Positions 42,395 through 52,084 of a stretch of DNA of 64,000 nucleotides are shown piece after piece. The translations under genes were made by a program, and so were the position numbers. The notes under the pieces are model-generated. The model did no database searches. It saw nothing but the letters and a program-made list of their open reading frames with translations, and was not told the origin of the DNA. The stretch's first letter is position 1; each line of letters begins with the position of its first letter. This DNA comes from Sporosarcina sp. FSL W7-1349 (lineage in GTDB: Bacteria > Bacillota > Bacilli > Bacillales_A > Planococcaceae): NCBI RefSeq assembly GCF_038003045.1, contig NZ_JBBOOK010000001.1:1240001-1304000 (forward strand). Reading direction: 5' to 3'.

Positions 42395-43045
42395 GTGGAT
42401 AAGAAACAGCAGCAGTTAGTACAGTCATATTATGAACAATTCAACAAAAGATGGTTTGATGAGAAGTATTTTTACGGATTTTTACAATTGGTGCGGGAGG
42501 AAGCGGATGATATCCCGACCGTGAAGGCACTCTGCGATTTCATCTTGGACCGCGGGCAATCCGCCGGCCCGGTGAAGGATTATTTGACGGAATGCCAGCA
42601 GATCATCGGCAATTTAGGCAATGCAAAACGTCCGAAGCGGATCGATCCGGTGTTTTCATTCAAGGAGATCCGCAACGGCTTCAACACGCTGTTCGCGAAA
42701 TGGGGATGGGAGAAACTGCCGCATGATGTCATCAACGATTTCATCCTCTGCCTCATTTCCCTTCTGCAAGGCGTGCCTCTGATTTCGGAGGCTTCGCAGA
42801 AGAAGGTCGGCCACTTAAGCTTCGCCGCCTCAAGCAAAGAAGTCTTCTTGATGGGCAATATGCGGACGCTTCACAACGGGCGCATGATCCCGGTGACGTT
42901 CCCCGTCCTGTCGGTGAAAAACATGTATGAGAAAATTACGCCGCGCGATGCAAAAGATACGCCTTATCTTTTTGACGAAGAGCTGATTGAAATCATCAAT
43001 ATGGAAGGACAAATGGTCATCACGTTCCCGACTATTGGAAACTGA
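42395..43045 (+). CDS. Uncharacterised cytoplasmic protein, 216 residues
   Basis: The start is GTG behind GAGGAGAG. The product has no signal or membrane segment and looks mainly helical in the first 140 residues (aromatic-rich start QSYYEQFNKRWFDEKYFYGF) with a strand-rich end. I do not recognise a family. It lies 30 bp after the GRDP-like gene and before a terminator, so the two likely form a bicistronic unit. Confidence 0.75.
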   Translation: MDKKQQQLVQSYYEQFNKRWFDEKYFYGFLQLVREEADDIPTVKALCDFILDRGQSAGPVKDYLTECQQIIGNLGNAKRPKRIDPVFSFKEIRNGFNTLFAKWGWEKLPHDVINDFILCLISLLQGVPLISEASQKKVGHLSFAASSKEVFLMGNMRTLHNGRMIPVTFPVLSVKNMYEKITPRDAKDTPYLFDEELIEIINMEGQMVITFPTIGN

Positions 43046-43057
43046 AAGTATAGATAG

Positions 43058-43090
43058 AACGGCAATCCCGTTGCGGATGGCCGTTTTTTC
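43058..43090 (+). terminator. Terminator of the GRDP-like unit
   Basis: AACGGC...ATCC pairs with GGAT...GCCGTT, followed by TTTTTTC, 13 bp after the stop. Confidence 0.78.
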
Positions 43091-43179
43091 TATGCCTCGA
43101 CCGTCTCCCCCAAGGATTCGGTACTCTCTTGGATGGATATAGTAGGAATATCATCCTTTATTCCCAAGGGGGAACCGAA

Positions 43180-45351
43180 TTGAAAAACAGTTGGAAAATC
43201 TATACGAATGACCTAAAAAGCGTCTTGTCGAATTGGGTTGTCCTGCTCATCATCGGCGGCTTGACCGTGCTGCCGTCGTTATATGCCTGGCTGAATATTT
43301 ACGCTTCCTGGGATCCGTACGGCAAAACGGAAAATATGCCGGTGGCCGTTGTGAATGAAGACCGTGGCGCCACGGTTCGCGGGGAGCGGATCGAAGTCGG
43401 GCAGCAACTCGTGGACACGCTACAAGATAATCATGATTTCGATTGGCATTTCACGGGCCGCCGGGAAGCTATGGACCAAGTCACGAATGGCGATTATTTT
43501 TCGGTGCTCGTCATCCCGGCAGATTTCTCCGAAAAATTAGCCTCCGTCGTCTCGGATGTCCCGCAAAAAGCAGAAATCGAATATTATGTCAATGAAAAAA
43601 TCAATTCCATCGCCCCGAAGATCACGCAAAAAGGGGCTTCCGTCATTGTAAATAAAATTAGCGGCCAATTCACTGCAACGGTGAACGGCATCATTTTCGA
43701 TTTATTCAATCAGTTAGGGATTGAATTGGAAAATGATTTGCCTGATTTGGAAAACTTTGAAGCCTATATATTCGAAATGCAGAAAAAGCTGCCCGAGGTG
43801 CATGATTTGCTGATTGGCATGACAGAGGATGCCGCCTCCGCGCAGACGATCATCCATCGGGCTCAGACGTTGATGCCGACCGTGCAAAATATGACTTCGG
43901 AAGGGCTCGACACGTTGCAGGACGCTTCCGCCCTACTCTCCAGCGCGCAGAAAAGACTGGCGGACATCTCCCCGGGCGTCCGGGAGGATTTGGAGAAAGC
44001 GTCCAAGGTCGCAAAGGATGTGGATTCCTTTTTACAGCGGGTGAACGGCGTATCACTCGACTTCAAGGAATTGGACCGGGTCAAAACGACACTCGACAAT
44101 CGTTTGTCCGAGTCCATCGGCGTATTGAACGAAATATCGGAAGATGTGCAATGGCTTAAAACCATCAACCAGGAGAACGCGGCGGATGATGCCGTCTCCA
44201 CAAGATTGGACGATGTATCGGCGAAAGTGAACAACGTCCAATCGTTTTTGCAGGAGTCGCAGACCAATGCCCGTTCGCTGAATTCGCTATTGCAAGGGAA
44301 ACAGGAAGACCTCCGGAAAACGTTGACTGACCTGCAAAGCATTGCCGCGAACACATCATTGCGGTTGGACAGCTTCATCCAAGAATACAATGAAGTCATT
44401 GAACCGACGATCCGCAAAGAGACGGAGCGGGCCCGTTCGGTTCTGCAGCAGGCCCAAACAACGTTGACGACGATCCAGTCTACGCTGCCGAAAGTGAGCG
44501 CGACCTTGACGAGCGCATCCGGTCGGATTTCCGAAGGGCAGACGATGATCAAGGATGCATTGGGGAAATACCCCGTCGTCCATACTCGGGTCAATGAACT
44601 GGCCAGCCGGCTCCAGCAACTGCAGGACGAAACGGATCTCCAGGAAATTATCGAATTATTGCGCAATGACCCGGAGGCGGAGCGGAATTTCTTTGAAGAA
44701 CCCGTCACGTTGAATGAACACAAACTGTTCCCAATTCCGAATTACGGCACCGGGATGACACCGTTCTATACCGTACTATCCCTTTGGGTCGGCTGCCTTC
44801 TGCTGATTTCCTTATTGTCGACGGAAGTGAAATCAGAGGAGCTGCCGACAGCGAGGCAGTTGTATGTCGGACGCCTCCTCACCTTCTCGACGATCGGCCT
44901 CTTGCAGTCGATCATCGTCACCGTCGGCAATTTAGTAGTCGTCGGCGTAAAACCACAAAATCCGGTGTGGTTCGTGCTGTTTGGCCTGCTCATCAGCCTG
45001 TTGTTCATCATCATCGTCTACACGCTCGTCTCTTTATTCGGCGATGTCGGAAAAGCGCTCGCCATCGTCCTGCTCGTCCTTCAGATTGCCGGGTCCGGGG
45101 GTACCTATCCCGTCCAGCTGTTGCCGGACTTCTTTCAATGGATCAACCCGGGACTTCCCTTCACCTATGCAATAGACTTGATGCGGGAAGCGGTCGGCGG
45201 CATCGTTTGGCCCCGGATCACCCGGGACCTCTCCTTCCTCCTGCCAGTCGCGATAGCCATCTTTTTAATCGGGTTCTTCTTCAAAAAGAAGATCAACGAA
45301 AAGACACGCCAGTTCTTAAAGAAGTCACGGGAATCGGGTTTGCTGCATTAG
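43180..45351 (+). CDS. YhgE/Pip family membrane protein (ABC-2 type permease fold)
   Basis: From a TTG start behind AAGGGGG the product is 723 residues. The N-terminus (WKIYTNDLKSVLSNWVVLLI, then NIYASWDPYGKTENMPVAVV) is typical of YhgE/phage infection proteins. A long extracellular helical, coiled-coil-rich region (about 190-510) is followed by five or six C-terminal membrane helices with LLSTEVKSEELP and TYPVQLLPDFFQWINPGLPF. Relatives act as phage receptors (Pip) or in type VII-linked secretion. No secretion genes are nearby. An upstream ATG frame lacks a ribosome site. Confidence 0.88.
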   Translation: MKNSWKIYTNDLKSVLSNWVVLLIIGGLTVLPSLYAWLNIYASWDPYGKTENMPVAVVNEDRGATVRGERIEVGQQLVDTLQDNHDFDWHFTGRREAMDQVTNGDYFSVLVIPADFSEKLASVVSDVPQKAEIEYYVNEKINSIAPKITQKGASVIVNKISGQFTATVNGIIFDLFNQLGIELENDLPDLENFEAYIFEMQKKLPEVHDLLIGMTEDAASAQTIIHRAQTLMPTVQNMTSEGLDTLQDASALLSSAQKRLADISPGVREDLEKASKVAKDVDSFLQRVNGVSLDFKELDRVKTTLDNRLSESIGVLNEISEDVQWLKTINQENAADDAVSTRLDDVSAKVNNVQSFLQESQTNARSLNSLLQGKQEDLRKTLTDLQSIAANTSLRLDSFIQEYNEVIEPTIRKETERARSVLQQAQTTLTTIQSTLPKVSATLTSASGRISEGQTMIKDALGKYPVVHTRVNELASRLQQLQDETDLQEIIELLRNDPEAERNFFEEPVTLNEHKLFPIPNYGTGMTPFYTVLSLWVGCLLLISLLSTEVKSEELPTARQLYVGRLLTFSTIGLLQSIIVTVGNLVVVGVKPQNPVWFVLFGLLISLLFIIIVYTLVSLFGDVGKALAIVLLVLQIAGSGGTYPVQLLPDFFQWINPGLPFTYAIDLMREAVGGIVWPRITRDLSFLLPVAIAIFLIGFFFKKKINEKTRQFLKKSRESGLLH

Positions 45352-45373
45352 AAAAGCCGATCTGGAATAAACC

Positions 45374-45415
45374 GCCGGTGCCTCCTCAAAATGGATGGAG
45401 GAGCCGGCTTTTTTC
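45374..45415 (+). terminator. Terminator after the YhgE/Pip gene
   Basis: GCCGG..CCTCC pairs with GGAGG..CCGGC, followed by TTTTTTC, 22 bp after the stop. Confidence 0.78.
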
Positions 45416-45501
45416 ATGTCCATATCCACTTCACAAATACTAATTAGTAAGGAATAATAACAGGGTACATGAATGGTAAACAGCTAGGAGGTAGCACAAC
45501 C

Positions 45502-47109
45502 ATGAGAAAACTAGTTTATGTATTCATGGCATTTCTGCTGATGGTCGGATTGATTCCTGCGCAGCAGGCGGAGGCCAAAGGATTTCCGGACGTCACACAA
45601 TATACGGAGGAAATCAATTATTTAACGGATCAAGGTATCATCACCGGGTTTCCGGATGGCAAGTTTAAACCGAAAGAGAATCTCACCCGGTTGCAAGCGG
45701 TGACGATGATTTTGCGGGAGAAAGGGATCACCGACTTCACGGCGCCCGACCCTGGGTTCACGGACCTCAAACCGGGCAACCACGGCTATGACCGGGTCGC
45801 CAAGGCGGTCCAGCTCGGGTTCATTTCCGGGAAGACGAACCCGGACGGCAGTAAATATTTTGATACCGGCGCTCCACTCACCCGGGGGCAGATGGCGAAA
45901 ATCCTCGTCGAAGGGTACCAGCTTCCGAAAACGCGGGATGTCCGATTCACCGACGTGCCTGCCAGCAATGGCTTCAAAGATTATATTAGCGTGCTCGCCA
46001 CTGAAAATATTACGACCGGCTTCTTGGACGGCACATTCGGGCCCAATCAAAAACTCACCCGCCAACATTTCGCCGTCTTTATGGCCCGGATGTTGGAGGA
46101 TCGGTTTAAGCCTGCGTCAAATCTGATGGTGCATTATATCGATGTCGGTCAGGGGGATGCGATATTAATCCAGTCGCCGGCTGGGAAGAATATGCTCATC
46201 GATGGCGGGAAAGAGTCCGCTGGCGATAAAGTTGTCGCGTTCCTGAAATCCAAAGGCGTCACGGAGCTTGACATCGTAGTGGCAACCCATCCTGATGCGG
46301 ACCATATCGGCGGTCTGCCCGCTGTGTTGAACAGCTTCCCGGTCAAACAGTTCATCGACAGTGGGAAAGCACATACGACGCAAACTTACTACGAATTACT
46401 GCAATTAATTGATGCGAAAAATATCCCGTTCACCGTCGCGAAGACCGGCCAAACGCCGGATTTCGATACGAATCTGACTGCAACCATCCTTCATGCGGAC
46501 GATCAAGCGGCCGAGAGCAATGATGCGTCCGTCGTCGTTCGCCTCGTTTACGGATCGGTCAGCTTTCTGTTCATGGGTGACGCCAGGGTTTCATTGGAAC
46601 AGGAAATCATGCAAAATTACAATGTACGGAGCACCTATTTAAAAGCGGGCCATCACGGGTCCGACACGAGCAGTTCCGCGGCATTCCTCAACGTGGTGAA
46701 GCCGGCGGGGACAATTTTATCGTATGGAAAAGAGAATTCTTATGGCCATCCGCATGCCGATGTCATTAAACGATTGCAAACAGCGGAATCTAGCATCTAC
46801 TCCACCGCTGTGTCGGGCGACATTACGGTGACGACGAACGGCAAAACCCATACGGTCTCGGCGAAAGCATGGTCGGGCGAAACAGCTCCGAAGCCGGAAC
46901 CAGCACCACAGCCAAAACCAGACCCGACACCGGTGCCAACACCAACACCGGATCCTGGCTCGGGAACGTATGTCATTCCGGGAGCACCGACGACTTTTGC
47001 GAACTGCACGGCTATGAAAAAATATTATCCGAATGGGGTGAAGAAAGGACATCCGGCATACGCATCCAAGCACGACCGGGACAACGACGGGTGGGCCTGC
47101 GAATCATGA
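45502..47109 (+). CDS. Surface-anchored ComEC/Rec2-type metallo-beta-lactamase with SLH and Excalibur domains
   Basis: From the ATG behind AGGAGG the product is 535 residues: signal peptide to about residue 25 (QQAEA), three SLH domains (about 27-70, 85-130, 145-195; GIITGFPDGKFKPKENLTR), a metallo-beta-lactamase fold (about 205-430) with HYIDVGQGDAILIQSP near 208, metal motif HPDADHIGG near 263 and HHGSD near 384, a Pro-rich linker (about 457-485), and a C-terminal Excalibur domain (about 497-535, YYPNGVKKGHP, DRDNDGWAC). The enzyme part is like the ComEC C-terminal nuclease, so an extracellular wall-bound nuclease is plausible. The stop overlaps the DUF3006 gene. Confidence 0.88.
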   Translation: MRKLVYVFMAFLLMVGLIPAQQAEAKGFPDVTQYTEEINYLTDQGIITGFPDGKFKPKENLTRLQAVTMILREKGITDFTAPDPGFTDLKPGNHGYDRVAKAVQLGFISGKTNPDGSKYFDTGAPLTRGQMAKILVEGYQLPKTRDVRFTDVPASNGFKDYISVLATENITTGFLDGTFGPNQKLTRQHFAVFMARMLEDRFKPASNLMVHYIDVGQGDAILIQSPAGKNMLIDGGKESAGDKVVAFLKSKGVTELDIVVATHPDADHIGGLPAVLNSFPVKQFIDSGKAHTTQTYYELLQLIDAKNIPFTVAKTGQTPDFDTNLTATILHADDQAAESNDASVVVRLVYGSVSFLFMGDARVSLEQEIMQNYNVRSTYLKAGHHGSDTSSSAAFLNVVKPAGTILSYGKENSYGHPHADVIKRLQTAESSIYSTAVSGDITVTTNGKTHTVSAKAWSGETAPKPEPAPQPKPDPTPVPTPTPDPGSGTYVIPGAPTTFANCTAMKKYYPNGVKKGHPAYASKHDRDNDGWACES

Positions 47110-47357
47110 CAAGACAGGAGATATTCACACTGGATCGGATCGACGATGGCATTTACGTATTCCTGAAACGTTCGGATGAGCGTGAGGAATTGCTCCTCCC
47201 CTCTTCTGCCATTCTCGTCGAGCTGAACGAAGGCGACATCGTCCAAATTCGGCAGACGGGAGATCGGTACGAAATCGAACCGTTGCAGAAGGTAACGATG
47301 GAAATGAAAAGCAAGGTGGAAGAGCTGCTGGAGAAATTACAAAACAGGAAAATGTAA
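47106..47357 (+). CDS. DUF3006 domain protein
   Basis: The 83-residue product starts at an ATG overlapping the upstream stop (ATGA). The FTLDRIDDGIYVFL opening, central LPSSAILVELNEGDIVQI and a charged C-terminal helix fit DUF3006, which I recall as often encoded next to ComEC-type metallo-beta-lactamase genes. It lacks a signal peptide, so it is cytoplasmic while its partner is exported; the link is unexplained. Confidence 0.82.
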   Translation: MTRQEIFTLDRIDDGIYVFLKRSDEREELLLPSSAILVELNEGDIVQIRQTGDRYEIEPLQKVTMEMKSKVEELLEKLQNRKM

Positions 47358-47366
47358 TGGATAATC

Positions 47367-47418
47367 AGAGCGGTTCCGAAAGGCAGTGAGATTCTGTCGC
47401 CGGTTCCGCTCTCGTTTT
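47367..47418 (+). terminator. Terminator of the MBL-DUF3006 pair
   Basis: AGAGCGG and CCGCTCT pair across a long loop with further inner pairing, followed by CGTTTTG, 10 bp after the DUF3006 stop. Confidence 0.65.
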
Positions 47419-47454
47419 GACACGAATCTGTAATAGGTAGGCACTTCTAAAGGA

Positions 47455-47481
47455 TCAAATCCATTTCTTCCAAACCGATAA
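47455..47481 (+). promoter_or_regulatory. SigD-type promoter of chemotaxis receptor 2
   Basis: TCAA, 15 bp, ACCGATAA fits the sigma-D pattern, 58 bp before the receptor start. Confidence 0.65.
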
Positions 47482-47538
47482 AATTGTGTAAGATAAGATG
47501 CTAATGTCTTATTAGTAAAATCAGAAGGAGTTCTACAT

Positions 47539-49224
47539 ATGTCAATTGCGAAGAAGATTTACGGAGGGTTCGGTCTTCTCTTGGCCATCTTGCTCATGTT
47601 CGGCGGCTACAGTGTCTATCAATCGAATAAGACAAGCGGGGAATATGAGGAAATGTTCGATGTGCGCGTCGTCCAATCCCAATTAGCGGAGGCGATTCAA
47701 AAAGAAATGGCTATGCAAGGCCTGTTTATCCGCGCCCATATTTTACAAGGCGACCCCGAGTCACTCAATAACTTGAGAGAGCACCAGCAATTGCTGAAAG
47801 ACACCGTTCGGCAATTAAGTGCAGACGTCAACTCAGAAGAAATGAAGAGCTATCTCGAAGAAATCGAAACGAATATCACGCGTTTCGACCAAAGCGCGGA
47901 GCAAGTCGTGGCATTGGTTAAAGCCGGGGACGTGGCGAATGCCCAACGACTGATGAACGGCGATGCGCAGGCAGCAAACACCGCCATCTCGGAAGCTAGC
48001 GGGAAAATGGTCGCCTACCAGGCGAATCTCCTTGCGGAAGACCGCATTGCAATGGAACAGAATGCTGCGTCCGCAAAAAGGGGGATGTTCATCTCTATCC
48101 TCGTCGACATCAGCCTTGGACTTGTAATCGCGACATTCATCGGCCGGAGCATTTCCCGCCCTGTCAAGATCCTTGCCCAAGAAGCGGCCATCATTTCAAG
48201 CGGTGACCTGACTTCCGAAGATTTACAAGTGAAGTCAAGGGATGAACTGCGAGATTTGGCAGATGCCTTTAATACGATGAAACGGAACTTGCATACCGTC
48301 ATCCAAAATGTTAATGACAATGCCCTGCATGTCACATCTGCAGCGGAAGAACTCTCCGCGAGTACCGAAAACGTATCCAAAGCATCGCAAGAAGTGACTG
48401 TCAATATGGAACATATTTCAGCAAGCGTAGCAGTCGCCTCGAAAGCCGCAAAGGAAAGTTCCGCCGCAATGGAAGAAACAGCGGTCGGTGTCCAGCGTAT
48501 CACGGAAGCGGCCCAAGAACTAAACCGTCATGCAGCCGAAGCCGAAATGCTCGCAGGCAACAGCGAGACATCTGTCCAGTCGGCGAAGGATCAAATGGCG
48601 GTAATCCATGAATCTTCGAATGAAATGAGTGTCCAAATCCAACAGTTAAGCAGACAAATCGTTGAAATTGAAAACATCACGAGAGTCATCACTGACATCA
48701 CCGAACAAACGAACCTGCTGGCCCTGAACGCAGCCATCGAAGCAGCCCGCGCCGGCGAACACGGTAAAGGCTTCGCGGTCGTTGCGGATGAAGTCCGGAA
48801 ACTCGCGGAACAATCGAAAGCCTCGGCAAGCCAGATCGTCCAACTGACGACGGCGATCCAGCAAGATACAAAAAATGTCGAATTGGCCGTCGATATCAGT
48901 TTGCACAACGTCGAAGAAGGTGTTGGCGTAATTGACGAAGCCGGCCGGGCCTTCTCATCCATCGCCTCTGCAATCCGGCATATGAGCGGGCAAATCATCG
49001 ACATCTCGGCCGCCACAGAAGAACTGTCGGCCAGCGCGGAAGAAGTGACGGCCTCCGTCCAAGAAATCGCCGACCAAGCCGCCTCCTCTTCGAGCCAAGC
49101 CGAACAGAACACAGCTGCTGTCGAAGAACAGATGGCCACCTTAGAAGAGATCAACTTGGTCGCCCACAGCCTCAGCCAACAGGCGCTCCAACTGCAACAA
49201 GCAATTCGGGAATTCAAAATTTGA
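47539..49224 (+). CDS. Methyl-accepting chemotaxis protein 2
   Basis: This 561-residue paralog of receptor 1 has the same layout: membrane helices at about 8-28 and 186-206, four-helix-bundle sensor between them, HAMP and the signalling hairpin with [18 protein letters not shown]. The start of the sensor ([20 protein letters not shown]) is close to receptor 1, showing recent duplication. AGAAGGAG precedes the ATG. It ends at a strong terminator before receptor 3. Confidence 0.95.
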   Translation: MSIAKKIYGGFGLLLAILLMFGGYSVYQSNKTSGEYEEMFDVRVVQSQLAEAIQKEMAMQGLFIRAHILQGDPESLNNLREHQQLLKDTVRQLSADVNSEEMKSYLEEIETNITRFDQSAEQVVALVKAGDVANAQRLMNGDAQAANTAISEASGKMVAYQANLLAEDRIAMEQNAASAKRGMFISILVDISLGLVIATFIGRSISRPVKILAQEAAIISSGDLTSEDLQVKSRDELRDLADAFNTMKRNLHTVIQNVNDNALHVTSAAEELSASTENVSKASQEVTVNMEHISASVAVASKAAKESSAAMEETAVGVQRITEAAQELNRHAAEAEMLAGNSETSVQSAKDQMAVIHESSNEMSVQIQQLSRQIVEIENITRVITDITEQTNLLALNAAIEAARAGEHGKGFAVVADEVRKLAEQSKASASQIVQLTTAIQQDTKNVELAVDISLHNVEEGVGVIDEAGRAFSSIASAIRHMSGQIIDISAATEELSASAEEVTASVQEIADQAASSSSQAEQNTAAVEEQMATLEEINLVAHSLSQQALQLQQAIREFKI

Positions 49225-49229
49225 AAATG

Positions 49230-49281
49230 GTGCCAGGCACTCACACAATTCTGAATTGTTTGGGTGCCTGGCACTTTTTTT
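49230..49281 (+). terminator. Terminator between receptors 2 and 3
   Basis: GTGCCAGGCAC and GTGCCTGGCAC form an 11-bp perfect stem with further AATT pairing inside, followed by seven T. Confidence 0.82.
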
Positions 49282-49305
49282 ATAGGTATGATACTTTTTT
49301 AATAT

Positions 49306-49332
49306 TTCATCATTTCGTCACTTGACCGATAA
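49306..49332 (+). promoter_or_regulatory. SigD-type promoter of chemotaxis receptor 3
   Basis: TTCA, 15 bp, ACCGATAA; the -10 half fits sigma-D well and the -35 half poorly. It lies 78 bp before the start codon. Confidence 0.55.
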
Positions 49333-49409
49333 TTAAGAAGAGTAGCTATTTTAAAGGACTTTCGACATTCTTGGCGAAAACAGATACATACATAAAGGGG
49401 GCGATGATC

Positions 49410-51095
49410 ATGACAATCGGCAAAAAAATATATGGGAGTTTCGGCTTAGTATTAGCCATTCTCTTGGCATTTTCCATATTCAGCATGATGCAATTGAAAA
49501 AAATCGATCAGGAATATCAGCATCTGCTCGACAATCGGATGAAACAAGTCCAGCTATCAGATGCAATCCAAAAGGAAGCAGCGATGCAAGGCTTGTACAT
49601 CCGCGCCTATTATTTGCAACGCGACATGGGATCGCTCTCCGCCCTAGAATCCCATCAGGAAGCGTTGCGCCATTCCATCGATGAACTGACTCCATTCATT
49701 CATTCCGAAGAAATGGTTACCGCACTTGGACAGATTGAAAAGAATATGGAGAAATTCGACGCGGCCGCAGCCGAAGCGGTGGATTACATCAAAAAAGGCC
49801 ATTACAACAAGGCAGAACCGATTATGAACTCGGAGATCCGTAGCGCTACAATCGGCGTACAGCAAGGAAGCGAACGCATCCGGGCATTCCAAGAAACCTT
49901 GATCGTCCAAGATCGGGCCATCACGGAAAATGAAATTGCCGTTGCCCGACAATCGCTGATCATCGCATCCATTGTCTTCATTCTCCTAGGATTCCTCATC
50001 GCGACGTTTCTCGGACGAAGCATTTCCCGCCCTGTCAAGCGGTTGGTGCAAAAGGCCGTTCTCATTTCGGGCGGCGACCTGACACAGGACGACATCCGAT
50101 TGCGGTCAAAGGACGAACTCGGCGATTTGGCAACCGCTTTCAATGAAATGAAAGGCAATCTGCATGCGCTCATCCGCACGGTGAACGACAACGCGATCCA
50201 AGTTACGGCATCCGCCGGGCAACTGTCCGCTAACACCGAAGAAGCGGCACGCACTTCCGAGGAATTGAGCCATCATATGGAAACGATGGCCGAGGGTGCA
50301 CAAACAGCAGCCGCTTCCGCAGAAGGAAGCTCCTCCGCGATGGAGGAAACCGCGGTCAGCGTGCAACGCATCGCGGAATCGGCACAAACCCTGCAAACCC
50401 GGGCAATCGAGACGATGGGACTCGCGGAAACGAGCGAACAATCCGTCCAGACCGCGAAGGAACAGATGACAGTCATCCACGACTCCTCTTACAAGACAAA
50501 CGAACTGATCCGGCAATTAAGCAGACAAATTCTTGAAATTGAGAACATTACGCAAGTCATCACCGACATTACCGAACAGACGAACTTGCTGGCGCTGAAC
50601 GCGGCCATCGAAGCAGCCCGCGCCGGTGAGCATGGCAAAGGCTTCGCAGTCGTCGCGGAGGAAGTGAAGAAACTTGCGGAACAATCCAAAGCGTCGGCAA
50701 GTCAAATCGCCCAGCTCACGACGACGATCCAGCAAGATGCGAAAAACGTTGAACAAGCCGTCGCGGGCAGCCTGAAAAATGTAGAAGAAGGCGTCGGCGT
50801 AATCGACGAAGCCGGCCAGGCCTTCTCGGCCATCGTCTACGCCGTCCAACAGATGAGCGGACAAATCGTGGATATCTCTGCAGCTACGGAAGAAATCTCA
50901 GCGGGCGCGGAAGAAGTCTCCGCCTCCGTCCAGGAAATCGCCTTCCGATCGTCCCAATCTTCCGAGCGCACCCGACAAAGCACCGCCGCAGTCGACCAGC
51001 AACTCGCCACACTGCAAGAAATCAACGCGGTCGCCCACAACCTGAGCCAACAGGCGCACCAGTTACAGCAAGCAATCCAGGAGTTTAAAGTGTAA
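49410..51095 (+). CDS. Methyl-accepting chemotaxis protein 3
   Basis: From the ATG with AAGGGGG 10 bases upstream the product is 561 residues, equal to the other two receptors; the frame is open 13 codons earlier. Topology is the same: two membrane helices, four-helix-bundle sensor, HAMP, signalling domain with [18 protein letters not shown]. The sensor differs most from receptor 1 in the second half, so ligand range may differ. The HAMP region ([19 protein letters not shown]) is well conserved. Confidence 0.95.
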   Translation: MTIGKKIYGSFGLVLAILLAFSIFSMMQLKKIDQEYQHLLDNRMKQVQLSDAIQKEAAMQGLYIRAYYLQRDMGSLSALESHQEALRHSIDELTPFIHSEEMVTALGQIEKNMEKFDAAAAEAVDYIKKGHYNKAEPIMNSEIRSATIGVQQGSERIRAFQETLIVQDRAITENEIAVARQSLIIASIVFILLGFLIATFLGRSISRPVKRLVQKAVLISGGDLTQDDIRLRSKDELGDLATAFNEMKGNLHALIRTVNDNAIQVTASAGQLSANTEEAARTSEELSHHMETMAEGAQTAAASAEGSSSAMEETAVSVQRIAESAQTLQTRAIETMGLAETSEQSVQTAKEQMTVIHDSSYKTNELIRQLSRQILEIENITQVITDITEQTNLLALNAAIEAARAGEHGKGFAVVAEEVKKLAEQSKASASQIAQLTTTIQQDAKNVEQAVAGSLKNVEEGVGVIDEAGQAFSAIVYAVQQMSGQIVDISAATEEISAGAEEVSASVQEIAFRSSQSSERTRQSTAAVDQQLATLQEINAVAHNLSQQAHQLQQAIQEFKV

Positions 51096-51153
51096 TGATC
51101 GAGGACACGCATGCCGGCATGGTATCATAGGCAAAATTGCTATTGTTTTAATA

Positions 51154-51202
51154 AACCCCACCTCTACACAGGTTTCACATAAGAGGTGGGGTTGCTTTTT
51201 TA
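51154..51202. terminator. Terminator between receptor 3 and the amidase gene
   Basis: AACCCCACCTCT and AGAGGTGGGGTT form a 12-bp perfect stem with a 16-nt loop and T-rich flanks on both strands. Confidence 0.85.
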
Positions 51203-51221
51203 ATACAGTTTTCCTCCCAAA

Positions 51222-52007
51222 TCAACCCGGCTTATCCCCACTAGACCATTCCTCTCTTAATCTCCTCATCGCCCGCATAATCATCACTGCTACCTCTTCA
51301 CGAGTAGCCGGCCGTCTTGGATACGTGCCATTCGTGATTCCGAGATTCACCGCCTCCTGGAACTCCTGTGCCAACCATTCGGAAGGCGGTGCGTCTTTTT
51401 CATATGAATCCGGCAATTCCCCTTCCCCCTCTCCACCCGGTCTTTCCCGAAGCCCGAAATAAGCGGCCAGCCCTTCCGCAATTGCCTCGCCCTGCGCCTG
51501 GAGCCTTGCTGCCGAACGCATCACGAGGATGTCGATCGTTGAATCCATGAATCCGCCTTCCGTCAAAATGGCAGGCATCGATGTTTCCCGCAACACATGG
51601 AGATTCGCCCGCTTCAAGCCGCGGTCCGCAAGCCCCATCGCGCGCACGATCCGGGGATGGACGAGACGGGCCAATTCGACTGATTTCGGGTTGGCCTGCG
51701 GATGATCATACGTATACGTTTCGATCCCGCTCCAATTCCCCCATGTGCCGCTGTTGGCATTATGATGGACGGCGACGTAGATATCTGCTTGCCAGCGGTT
51801 CGCCCGATCCGTCCGTTCCTGAAGCGGCACATCCCGCTTTCCAGTCGGATCGTCCACCCGCAACACTTCGATTCCTTCAAACGACTGCAACTTGGCGATA
51901 CACGCCATGACGACTTGATTATTGAACTCCCATTCCTGTTCCCCATCCGGTGAACGCTTGCCCGGCGTCGGCAGCCCATGCCCGGCATCCATCACAATCT
52001 TTACCAA
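51222..52007 (-). CDS. N-acetylmuramoyl-L-alanine amidase (Amidase_3) with SLH-like C-terminus
   Basis: The 261-residue product has the zinc amidase fold: His10 in MDAGHG, acidic residues near 23-27, His81/82 in VAVHHNANS and catalytic Glu150 in LTEGGFMD. The last 45 residues (WLAQEFQEAVNLGITNGTYP, then RPATREEVAVMIMRAM) resemble one SLH or wall-binding repeat. No signal peptide is visible, as in phage-type endolysins and some spore lytic amidases. It cleaves the lactyl-amide bond of peptidoglycan. Confidence 0.88.
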   Translation of the reverse strand: MVKIVMDAGHGLPTPGKRSPDGEQEWEFNNQVVMACIAKLQSFEGIEVLRVDDPTGKRDVPLQERTDRANRWQADIYVAVHHNANSGTWGNWSGIETYTYDHPQANPKSVELARLVHPRIVRAMGLADRGLKRANLHVLRETSMPAILTEGGFMDSTIDILVMRSAARLQAQGEAIAEGLAAYFGLRERPGGEGEGELPDSYEKDAPPSEWLAQEFQEAVNLGITNGTYPRRPATREEVAVMIMRAMRRLREEWSSGDKPG

Positions 52008-52084
52008 GATTGACCTCCCCTTTCTTCTTTCACCTCCTATATAGCTTCTTTCCCGCCGATTGGATACAAAAAGACCGAGTCCAT

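Noticed and set aside
49230..49281. Membership of the GTGCCAGGCAC hairpin in the dispersed palindromic family
   Set aside because: The loop and stem differ from the AATTGTAAAGG elements and a T7 tract shows an ordinary terminator.
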